From: an uncultured Desulfovibrio sp.
GTDB lineage: Bacteria > Desulfobacterota > Desulfovibrionia > Desulfovibrionales > Desulfovibrionaceae
Direction: 5' to 3'
DNA length: 6,528 nt
Assembly: GCA_900550745.1 (NCBI GenBank)
Contig: URTO01000115.1
Coordinates: 1-6,528 of the forward strand
A program made the position numbers and the translations under genes. Under the pieces are notes generated by a model. That model ran no database searches and was not told the origin of the DNA. It saw only the letters and a list, made by a program, of their open reading frames with translations. The first letter of the stretch is position 1, and the number at the start of each line of letters is the position of its first letter. This document shows, piece after piece, positions 1 to 5,645 of this stretch.

Positions 1-900
1 CGTTTTGATGTGGAAACCGGTTTCTGGGGGAAGGTCAAACGCCGCGTCCACGCCGTGGAACAGGTCAGCTTCAATCTGTATCCGGGCGAAACCCTCGGCT
101 TGGTGGGTGAGTCCGGCTGCGGCAAATCCACCATAGGCCGTTCGCTGATCGGGCTTGAAACCCCGCGTTCGGGCAGCATCGTCTTTAACGGGCAAGAGCT
201 TACGCAGGTATCCGGGCCTCGGCTGCAAAAACTGCGGCGGAATATCCAGTATGTGTTCCAAGATCCCTATGCGGCTCTGGACCCTCGTCTTACGGTCGGC
301 TTTTCCATTATGGAACCCCTGCTGATCCATAAGGTCTGTTCACGGCAGGAAGCGGAACGCCGGGTTGGGGAACTGCTGGAGCGCGTCGATCTGGACCCCG
401 CAATGGCCGTCCGTTATCCGCATGAGTTCTCCGGCGGGCAGCGCCAGCGCGTCTGCATCGCCCGCGCCTTGGCGATGAACCCGGAAATCATCATTGCCGA
501 CGAATCCGTTTCCGCCCTCGACGTGTCCGTACGCGCCCAGATCATCAACCTCCTTTTGGCCCTTCAAAAAGAATTCCGCATCGCCTTCCTCTTTATTTCC
601 CATGATATGGCCGTCATAGAACGCGTCTGCCACCGGGTGGCCGTCATGTACCTTGGGCGGATCGTGGAGCTGGGCTCCCGGCGTGACGTCTTTGAAAACC
701 CGCTGCATCCCTATACCAAACGGCTCATGTCCGCCGTGCCCATCCCGGATCCCTCGCGGCGCACCATGTCGCACACCTTGTTGACGGGAGAAATCCCAAG
801 CCCTGTCCGCCCAGCGGATTATGAGCCCGTGGTGCCCCCCCTGAAGGAAGTAAGCCCCGGACACTTTGTATCCGAAGATCAGGTGGCGAACTGGTTTTAG
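1..900 (+). CDS. gsiA: Glutathione/dipeptide ABC importer ATP-binding protein, 3' part (GsiA-like)
   Basis: ATP-hydrolysing subunit that would power the GsiC/GsiD permease from the cytoplasmic face. The frame is open through base 1. A GTG at 10 could be read as a start, but the preceding codons (Arg-Phe-Asp) continue the pattern of the family, so the gene is cut by the window edge. Numbering from that GTG, a complete nucleotide-binding domain is visible: Walker A GESGCGKST at 33-41, Q-loop FQDP at 83-86, signature FSGGQRQR at 140-147, Walker B IIIADES at 160-166 with catalytic Glu165, D-loop SALD at 168-171 and switch His198. The C-terminal oligopeptide-transporter extension (HPYTKRL, then PGHFV near the end) follows. 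All catalytic residues are intact. Sequence flavour matches the second half of E. coli GsiA, a fused tandem-ATPase of about 620 residues. Whether this gene is also fused cannot be seen; a stand-alone DppF-type subunit is the alternative. Confidence 0.93.
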   Translation, partial: RFDVETGFWGKVKRRVHAVEQVSFNLYPGETLGLVGESGCGKSTIGRSLIGLETPRSGSIVFNGQELTQVSGPRLQKLRRNIQYVFQDPYAALDPRLTVGFSIMEPLLIHKVCSRQEAERRVGELLERVDLDPAMAVRYPHEFSGGQRQRVCIARALAMNPEIIIADESVSALDVSVRAQIINLLLALQKEFRIAFLFISHDMAVIERVCHRVAVMYLGRIVELGSRRDVFENPLHPYTKRLMSAVPIPDPSRRTMSHTLLTGEIPSPVRPADYEPVVPPLKEVSPGHFVSEDQVANWF

Positions 901-912
901 GGGCACCTGAAG

Positions 913-951
913 CCCCGCGTTTCAAGAGGGGTTCGCCGGGGAAGGATTTTT
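913..951 (+). terminator. Weak candidate terminator/attenuator after gsiA
   Basis: CCCCGCG (913-919) can pair with CGCCGGGG (934-941) if one C is bulged, leaving a 14-nt loop. A run of five T follows at 947-951. The T-run is separated from the stem by five purine bases (AAGGA), which is poor for intrinsic termination. Partial read-through attenuation between gsiA and gsiB is possible, but this is a weak call. Confidence 0.2.
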
Positions 952-953
952 CG

Positions 954-965
954 GCGGAATTCCGC
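954..965. repeat. 12-bp perfect palindrome GCGGAATTCCGC
   Basis: A fully symmetrical 12-bp sequence lies directly after the T-run downstream of gsiA and about 145 bp upstream of the gsiB start codon. A perfect dyad in an intergenic region is a candidate operator half-pair for a dimeric regulator, but no regulator is encoded in the window and no second copy was noticed. It may also be a chance palindrome. Confidence 0.4.
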
Positions 966-981
966 TTTCATGGCGAGCTTA

Positions 982-1092
982 GCCGTCAGGCGGCCTGCCC
1001 CCTTTGGGCGAAAGGGCGCTCGTCCAGACATTCAGGATTGTCCGACGTCCCGCAATGGCGCGGGACGCCGTTATCAACCCCGCCGTCAGGCG
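982..1092 (+). repeat. Pair of 11-bp direct repeats GCCGTCAGGCG, 100 bp apart
   Basis: The identical 11-mer occurs at 982-992 and at 1082-1092, both inside the gsiA-gsiB leader. Each copy is itself a small inverted repeat (GCC-GTCA-GGC). The second copy extends to CGCC-GTCA-GGCG (1081-1092) and ends 5 nt before the gsiB Shine-Dalgarno sequence. Possible roles are regulator-binding sites or matching small hairpins in the transcript. The identity is certain; a function is inference. Confidence 0.45.
1046..1067 (+). other. Perfect 8-bp stem-loop in the gsiB leader
   Basis: CGTCCCGC (1046-1053) and GCGGGACG (1060-1067) are exact reverse complements around a 6-nt AATGGC loop. No T-run follows, so it is not an intrinsic terminator. 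It sits about 40 nt upstream of the gsiB start and would form a stable structure in the mRNA leader; a DNA-binding dyad is the alternative. Confidence 0.5.
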
Positions 1093-1108
1093 TATGTGAG
1101 GAGTATGT

Positions 1109-2653
1109 ATGTTTTTCTGCAACACATGGAAAAAAGTGCTTATTGCCGCAACGATGGTTGCTGCGTTGTGCGCTCCGCAGGCCCATGCTTCCAAAGACGT
1201 GGTGCTTGCCGTCGCTTCGACCCTGACCACCACCGATCCGTGGGACGCCAACGATACGCTGTCCCACGCCTGTGCGAAAACATTCTATGAAGGGCTGTTC
1301 GGCTTCAACGAGAAGCTTGAGCTGCGCCCCGTGCTCGCCGAAAGCTACGACGTGTCCCCTGACGGGCTCGTATATACCTTCCATCTGCGCAAGGGCGTGA
1401 AGTTCCACGACGGCACCGACTTCAACGCCGAAGCCGTCAAAGTCAACTTCGACCGCGTTACCAACCCGGAAAACAAGCTGAAGCGGTACAGCCTGTATTC
1501 CAACATCGCCAAGACCGAAGTGGTCGACGACCTCACCGCCAAGGTCACTTTGAAGACGCCCTTCTCGCCCTTCATCAACCAGCTCGCGCATCCCTCCGCG
1601 GTCATGATTTCCCCCACCGCGCTCAAGAAGTACGGCAAGGACATCATGTTCCACCCCGTGGGCACCGGCCCGTACAAGTTCGTGGAATGGAAGCAGACCG
1701 ACTATCTCAAGGGTGTGAAGAACGAGAACTACTGGCGTCCCGGCTTGCCCAAGATCGATACCATCACTTGGGTGCCCGTTGTGGACAACAATGCCCGCTC
1801 CGCGATGATGCGCACCGGCGAAGCCCATTTCACCTTCCCCGTGCCGTATGAACAGGCCGCCGTCCTGGAAAAGGATGAGAACCTCAAGCTCATCGCCGCG
1901 CCTTCCATCGTGACGCGCTACCTGAACATGAATATGCTCCAGAAGCCGTTCGACGACATCCGCGTGCGTCAGGCCATCAACTACGCCATCAACAAGGAAG
2001 CCCTCGCCAAGGTGGCTTTCAGCGGTTACGCCTTCCCTTCGGAAGGCCCGCTGCCGCAGGGCGTCGACTATGCCATCAAGCTCGGCCCTTGGCCGTACAA
2101 CCCCAAGAAGGCTAAGGAACTGCTTGCTGAAGCCGGGTATCCCAACGGTTTCACGACCACGCTGTGGTCTGCCTATAACCACACCACCGGCCAGAAGGTG
2201 ATCCAGTTCATCCAGCAGCAGCTCGCCCAGGTGGGCATCAAGGCCCAGGTTCAGGCTCTGGAAGCCGGCCAGCGCGTGGAAAAGGTGGAAAGCCATCAGG
2301 ATGCCGCCACCGCGCCCGTCCGCCTGTACTATACCGGCTGGTCCTCCTCCACCGGCGAAGCCGACTGGGGCCTGCGTCCGTTGTTCGCCGGCGATAAGAC
2401 TCCGCCGTCCATGTACAACATTTCCTACTATAAGAACCCCACGGTGGACGCGAACATCATGAAGGCGCTCGGCACCACCGACCGCGCCGAAAAGACCAAG
2501 CTGTACACCGAATTGCAGGAAGAGATCTGGAAGGATACCCCGTGGGCCTTCCTCGTGACCGAAAAGCTGCTCTACGCGACCAGCAAGAAGTTGACCGGCA
2601 TGTACGTCATGCCTGACGCCAACTACTTCTTTGAAGAAATCGATCTGCAATAA
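1109..2653 (+). CDS. gsiB: Periplasmic glutathione/peptide-binding protein (GsiB-like, SBP family 5)
   Basis: The 514-residue protein captures the substrate in the periplasm and delivers it to GsiC/GsiD; E. coli GsiB is almost the same length (512). The start ATG is supported by GAGGAG 5 nt upstream and by the signal peptide directly after it: basic n-region (Trp-Lys-Lys, 7-9), hydrophobic core 10-22 and Ala-His-Ala at 25-27, predicting a mature start at Ser28. Cys21 is not in a lipobox (preceded by Leu), so a soluble periplasmic protein is expected rather than a lipoprotein. The family-5 binding-protein signature lies at about 77-115 (AESYDVSPDG... LRKGVKFHDGTDFNAEAV). Further GsiB-like blocks are DPWDANDTLSHA (43-54), PVGTGPY, TGEAHFTFPVPYEQA, TGWSSSTGEADW and the C-terminal FEEIDLQ. 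Lysine is coded almost always by AAG (about 40 AAG against 5 AAA), unlike the neighbouring genes, which suggests high expression. The family also includes DppA/OppA-type proteins, so the ligand is not proven. Confidence 0.95.
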   Translation: MFFCNTWKKVLIAATMVAALCAPQAHASKDVVLAVASTLTTTDPWDANDTLSHACAKTFYEGLFGFNEKLELRPVLAESYDVSPDGLVYTFHLRKGVKFHDGTDFNAEAVKVNFDRVTNPENKLKRYSLYSNIAKTEVVDDLTAKVTLKTPFSPFINQLAHPSAVMISPTALKKYGKDIMFHPVGTGPYKFVEWKQTDYLKGVKNENYWRPGLPKIDTITWVPVVDNNARSAMMRTGEAHFTFPVPYEQAAVLEKDENLKLIAAPSIVTRYLNMNMLQKPFDDIRVRQAINYAINKEALAKVAFSGYAFPSEGPLPQGVDYAIKLGPWPYNPKKAKELLAEAGYPNGFTTTLWSAYNHTTGQKVIQFIQQQLAQVGIKAQVQALEAGQRVEKVESHQDAATAPVRLYYTGWSSSTGEADWGLRPLFAGDKTPPSMYNISYYKNPTVDANIMKALGTTDRAEKTKLYTELQEEIWKDTPWAFLVTEKLLYATSKKLTGMYVMPDANYFFEEIDLQ

Positions 2654-2664
2654 TTCCAGTGTCA

Positions 2665-2687
2665 GGGCCGGGCGTCATGCCCGGCCC
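2665..2687 (+). other. Intercistronic 9-bp GC hairpin between gsiB and gsiC
   Basis: GGGCCGGGC (2665-2673) and GCCCGGCCC (2679-2687) are exact reverse complements around a 5-nt GTCAT loop, beginning 11 nt after the gsiB stop codon. No poly-T follows (GTCATTCC), so full intrinsic termination is unlikely. In known binding-protein operons such as malE-malF, a stem-loop at this place protects the upstream message from 3' exonucleases and gives more binding protein than permease. The same role here is inference from position and strength. Confidence 0.7.
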
Positions 2688-2705
2688 GTCATTCCGCCCT
2701 TCGGC

Positions 2706-2710
2706 GAGGT
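2706..2710 (+). promoter_or_regulatory. Ribosome binding site that sets the gsiC start
   Basis: GAGGT lies 8 nt before the ATG at 2719. The frame is also open from a GTG at 2659, but that start would place the strong hairpin inside the coding region and add 20 residues not seen in GsiC proteins, so 2719 is preferred. Confidence 0.7.
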
Positions 2711-2718
2711 TTCAACGG

Positions 2719-3642
2719 ATGCTCCACTATCTTGTCAAACGCCTTCTTGGGTTGCTGCCCACGCTGTTTCTGGTCGCGGTGATCGTATTCCTGTTCGTAC
2801 ACATGCTTCCCGGCGATCCCGCGCGCCTTGCCGCCGGGCCGGAAGCGGATCAGGTCACCGTGGAGCTGGTCCGCAAGGATCTTGGGCTGGACAAGCCCCT
2901 TCCTGAACAGTTCATCACCTATTTCGGCAACATCATTACCAAAGGCGACTTCGGCACCTCCCTGCGCACCAAGCGCCCCGTCAGCGTGGAAATCGGGGAG
3001 CGTTTCGCGGCGACCTTCTGGCTCACCGTCTGGAGCATGGTCTGGTCGGTCTTCTTTGGGCTGATCATCGGCATGATTTCAGCCACCAAGCGCAACAAAT
3101 GGCAGGATCACGCGGGGATGGCGCTCGCCGTTTCCGGGATTTCCTTCCCGACCTTTGCGCTTGGGCTGCTGCTCATGGAAATTTTTTCCGTTTCGCTGGG
3201 GTGGCTGCCCACCGTCGGGGCGGACTCGTGGAAACACTACATTTTGCCGTCCATTACGTTGGGGGCGGGCGTCGCCGCGGTCATGGCCCGGTTCACCCGT
3301 GCGTCTTTTGTGGAAATCCTCCAGGATGACTATATCCGCACGGCCCGCGCCAAAGGTCTGAGCGAATGGGCGGTCATCGTCAAGCATGGCCTGCGCAATG
3401 CGCTCATCCCCGTCGTGACCATGATGGGCCTTCAGTTCGGCTTCCTGCTCGGCGGGTCCATCGTGGTCGAAAAGGTATTCAACTGGCCCGGCCTTGGCCG
3501 CCTGCTCGTGGATGCCGTGGAAATGCGGGACTATCCGGTTCTTCAGGCCGAAGTGCTCCTGTTTTCGCTCGAATTCATCCTGATCAACCTGCTGGTGGAT
3601 ATCCTCTATGCCATCATCAACCCGCGAATCTGCTTCAAGTGA
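2719..3642 (+). CDS. gsiC: Glutathione/dipeptide ABC importer permease (GsiC/DppB-like)
   Basis: Inner-membrane permease of 307 residues, which pairs with GsiD to form the channel. The start was chosen at the ATG that gives MLHYLVKRLLG, the usual N-terminus of DppB/GsiC permeases (E. coli GsiC is 306 residues), with GAGGT upstream. Hydrophobic segments are visible at about 9-30, 98-120, 133-155, 172-190, 230-250 and 276-298, fitting six membrane spans. The family hallmark HMLPGDPAR is at 28-36. The cytoplasmic EAA loop that docks the ATPase spans about 203-231 (DDYIRTARAKGLSEWAVIVK... GLRNALIP), with the conserved alanine and glycine of the motif. FNWPGLGRLL (254-263) and the block around EMRDYPV (268-274) are typical of this permease branch. 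The stop overlaps the leader of gsiD. No truncation or frameshift is seen. Substrate preference cannot be read from the permease. Confidence 0.94.
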   Translation: MLHYLVKRLLGLLPTLFLVAVIVFLFVHMLPGDPARLAAGPEADQVTVELVRKDLGLDKPLPEQFITYFGNIITKGDFGTSLRTKRPVSVEIGERFAATFWLTVWSMVWSVFFGLIIGMISATKRNKWQDHAGMALAVSGISFPTFALGLLLMEIFSVSLGWLPTVGADSWKHYILPSITLGAGVAAVMARFTRASFVEILQDDYIRTARAKGLSEWAVIVKHGLRNALIPVVTMMGLQFGFLLGGSIVVEKVFNWPGLGRLLVDAVEMRDYPVLQAEVLLFSLEFILINLLVDILYAIINPRICFK

Positions 3643-3643
3643 T

Positions 3644-4537
3644 ATGAACATGCAAAACAACGTATCAGCCGCATCCGGCCCCGCAAAAGTCCGTACCCCG
3701 TGGAGCGAATTCTGGCGCAAGTTCAAGCGGCAGCGCATGACGCTGTTCGCGGGCAGCTTCATCGGCCTGTTGGTTCTGATCGCCGTCTTTTGGCCGTGGA
3801 TCGTGCCCTACGACCCGGAAAACTACTTTGACTACGATATGTTGAACGCTGGCCCCTCGCTCCAGCACTGGTTCGGCGTGGATTCCCTCGGACGCGATAT
3901 TTTCAGCCGCATCCTTGCGGGCGCGCGCATTTCGCTGGCTGCGGGCTTTTCCTCCGTGCTGGTCGGCGCGGTCGTCGGGACGCTGCTCGGCCTGACCTCC
4001 GGCTATTTTGAAGGCTGGTGGGATCGTGTGGTCATGCGGGTTTGCGACGTCCTGTTCGCGTTCCCCGGCATCCTCCTCGCCATCAGCGTCGTTGCGGTTC
4101 TCGGCAGCGGCATGGCGAACGTCATCCTCGCCGTGGCGATCTTCAGCATTCCCGCATTCGCCCGTTTGGTGCGCGGCAACACGCTGGCGCTCAAACGCCA
4201 GACGTTCGTCGAGGCGGCCCGCAGCCTCGGCGCCGGGCCGATGACGATTATGCTGCGCCACATTTTCCCAGGGACGATCTCGTCCATCGTCGTCTACTTT
4301 TCCATGCGTATCGGCACGTCCATCATCACCGCCGCCAGCCTGTCCTTCCTCGGCCTCGGTGCGCAGCCGCCCACGCCTGAGTGGGGGGCGATGCTGAATG
4401 AAGCCCGCGCCGATATGGTGGTGGCCCCGCATGTGGCGATTTTCCCAAGCCTCGCCATCTTTTTGACGGTGCTCATGTTCAACCTTTTCGGTGATGGCCT
4501 GCGCGACGCGCTTGATCCCAAGATCGATCAGGAATAG
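3644..4537 (+). CDS. gsiD: Glutathione/dipeptide ABC importer permease (GsiD/DppC-like)
   Basis: Second permease of the importer, 297 residues (E. coli GsiD is 303). The start is uncertain by two codons. ATG at 3644 lies 1 nt after the gsiC stop; ATG at 3650 has a better-placed weak Shine-Dalgarno (AAGTGA, 3637-3642). A further in-frame ATG at 3608 inside gsiC is less likely. Numbering from 3644, an OppC N-terminal region (RTPWSEFWRKFKRQ, 17-30, then a membrane span at about 33-52) is followed by NYFDYDMLNAGPSLQHWFGV (60-79) and DSLGRDIFSR (80-89). The EAA loop is at about 186-210 (QTFVEAARSLGAGPM... LRHIFPG). SLSFLGLGAQPPTPEWGAML (232-251) and the C-terminal DGLRDALDPKI (284-294) are strongly conserved in GsiD/DppC. 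Spacing to both neighbours (1 and 2 nt) indicates translational coupling. No defects were seen. Confidence 0.94.
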   Translation: MNMQNNVSAASGPAKVRTPWSEFWRKFKRQRMTLFAGSFIGLLVLIAVFWPWIVPYDPENYFDYDMLNAGPSLQHWFGVDSLGRDIFSRILAGARISLAAGFSSVLVGAVVGTLLGLTSGYFEGWWDRVVMRVCDVLFAFPGILLAISVVAVLGSGMANVILAVAIFSIPAFARLVRGNTLALKRQTFVEAARSLGAGPMTIMLRHIFPGTISSIVVYFSMRIGTSIITAASLSFLGLGAQPPTPEWGAMLNEARADMVVAPHVAIFPSLAIFLTVLMFNLFGDGLRDALDPKIDQE

Positions 4538-4539
4538 CC

Positions 4540-5607
4540 ATGAACGGATTGGATTTCCCCCGCGTCGGGGTTTTGCCGAGCGGCCCGTTGGATGCGATCA
4601 CGGATGTGGGCGACGTCCGCGTCGGGCATTGCACACTGGATGAAGGGGATGTCCATACCGGTGTGACCGTGGTGCTCCCCAACGATGATCCCCTGATGCG
4701 GAAGCCGCTTGCCGCCTGCCGTATATTCAATGGGTTTGGCAAGAGCGTCGGCTTGATGCAGATGGCTGAGCTCGGTTGCCTCGAAACGCCGCTGGCGTTG
4801 ACCAACACGTTTTCGGTGGGGGCAATCGCCACGGCGCAGATCCGGGCGGCGGTGTCCGCACACCCGGAAGTGGGCCGGGAATGGGCGACGGTCAACCCTT
4901 TGGTTCTTGAATGCAACGATGGGTATTTAAACGATATTCAGGCCCTTGCCGTAACTGAAAAACAGTATATCGAAGCGTGTGCCTCGGCTTCCCGCGAATT
5001 CATGCAGGGGAGTGTCGGGGCCGGGCGGGGCATGTCCTGCTTCCACCTCAAGGGGGGCATCGGTTCGGCTTCCCGGATAGCGGAGTGCGGAGGGCAGCCC
5101 TTCACCGTCGGGGCGCTGGTGCTTTCCAATTTCGGCAAAGCGGAACACTGCCTGCTGGCGGGCCGTCCCGTAGGCCATCTTTTGCGGGAACGGCTGGATC
5201 GCATCGGTGCGGAAGCCGCCGCGCTTGCCGCCGTACCGGAAAAGGGCAGCATCATCATGCTGCTGGCGACCGATGCGCCGTTGGATGTCTTGCAGCTTGG
5301 GCGGTTGGCGAAGCGGGCCGGGAATGGCCTTGCGCGGACGGGCTCCATTTTCGGGCATGGCAGCGGAGACGTCGCCATTGCCTTTTCTTCCAGCCAACAC
5401 CTCCCGCAGTCGTCAGAATCCGCCGTGCCGCTTCTTCATGCGCCGGACGGTTGGATGGATCGCCTGTTTCAGGCTGCTGCCGAGGCGACCGAGCAAGCCA
5501 TTTTCAAAGCCTTGTTTTTTGCGGAACCCTTTACCGGGCGCGACGGGCATAGGCGTCCTTCCATTCGGGAAGTGCTGCCGGAGTGGCGTGACATCGTGCG
5601 GGGCTGA
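4540..5607 (+). CDS. P1-family self-processing aminopeptidase (DmpA-like)
   Basis: A 355-residue member of peptidase family P1, the DmpA/BapA group of N-terminal nucleophile-type hydrolases made as an inactive precursor that cuts itself before a serine. Characterised members are L-aminopeptidases with D-Ala esterase/amidase activity, or beta-peptidyl aminopeptidases. The self-cleavage site is visible as Gly236-Ser237 in EKGSIIMLLATDAPL, giving an alpha chain of 236 and a beta chain of 119 residues with Ser237 as nucleophile. Other family blocks are the N-terminal ITDVGDVRVGHCTL (20-33), ECNDGYLND (124-132), AGRGMSCFHLKGGIGS (161-176), LSNFG (195-199, Asn197 likely matching the oxyanion Asn of DmpA) and FGHGSGDVAIAFS (271-283). 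No signal peptide, so it is probably cytoplasmic. AGGA 6 nt before the ATG and a 2-nt gap to gsiD tie it to the transporter. True substrate stereochemistry cannot be read from the sequence. Confidence 0.9.
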   Translation: MNGLDFPRVGVLPSGPLDAITDVGDVRVGHCTLDEGDVHTGVTVVLPNDDPLMRKPLAACRIFNGFGKSVGLMQMAELGCLETPLALTNTFSVGAIATAQIRAAVSAHPEVGREWATVNPLVLECNDGYLNDIQALAVTEKQYIEACASASREFMQGSVGAGRGMSCFHLKGGIGSASRIAECGGQPFTVGALVLSNFGKAEHCLLAGRPVGHLLRERLDRIGAEAAALAAVPEKGSIIMLLATDAPLDVLQLGRLAKRAGNGLARTGSIFGHGSGDVAIAFSSSQHLPQSSESAVPLLHAPDGWMDRLFQAAAEATEQAIFKALFFAEPFTGRDGHRRPSIREVLPEWRDIVRG

Positions 5608-5645
5608 GGGGCGCAGCTATCCTTGTTCGGAATACGGAGAACATC

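Larger units (their letters stand above)
901..1108 (+). promoter_or_regulatory. Structured leader between gsiA and gsiB
   Basis: This is the longest non-coding stretch of the window and lies just before the binding-protein gene. It holds a 12-bp perfect palindrome, a pair of 11-bp direct repeats exactly 100 bp apart, a perfect 8-bp stem-loop, a smaller CCCTTT/AAAGGG hairpin (1000-1016), and a Shine-Dalgarno GAGGAG at 1098-1103 placed 5 nt before the gsiB ATG. No convincing sigma-70 promoter pair or sigma-54 GG-N10-GC element was found. The region could carry an internal promoter, an attenuator, or mRNA structures that adjust the gsiB level relative to gsiA; the sequence does not decide between these. 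Confidence 0.4.

Noticed and set aside
902..913. GGCAC...GC downstream of gsiA as a sigma-54 promoter.
   Set aside because: The spacing between GG and GC is 8 nt, not the required 10, and the TTGC element is missing.
998..1019. CCCTTT/AAAGGG hairpin as a terminator after gsiA.
   Set aside because: A mismatch limits the stem and no T-run follows.
1129..1171. Lipoprotein signal at Cys21 of GsiB.
   Set aside because: The residue before the Cys is Leu and no lipobox precedes it; an AHA signal-peptidase I site follows at 25-27.
986..2650. A 554-codon open frame on the minus strand covering the whole of gsiB and part of its leader.
   Set aside because: It is antisense to a well-supported gene. 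Its translation is Gly/His/Val-rich without recognisable motifs, and such long shadow frames arise where the sense gene has strongly G/C-ending codons.
2659..2718. An N-terminal extension of gsiC from the GTG at 2659.
   Set aside because: It would encode 20 non-conserved residues through the 9-bp hairpin, has no ribosome binding site, and the ATG at 2719 gives the usual family N-terminus with GAGGT upstream.
3079..4432. Long minus-strand open frames opposite gsiC and gsiD.
   Set aside because: Low-complexity charged translations without motifs, mirroring third-position GC of the permease genes; no ribosome binding site or separate context supports them.
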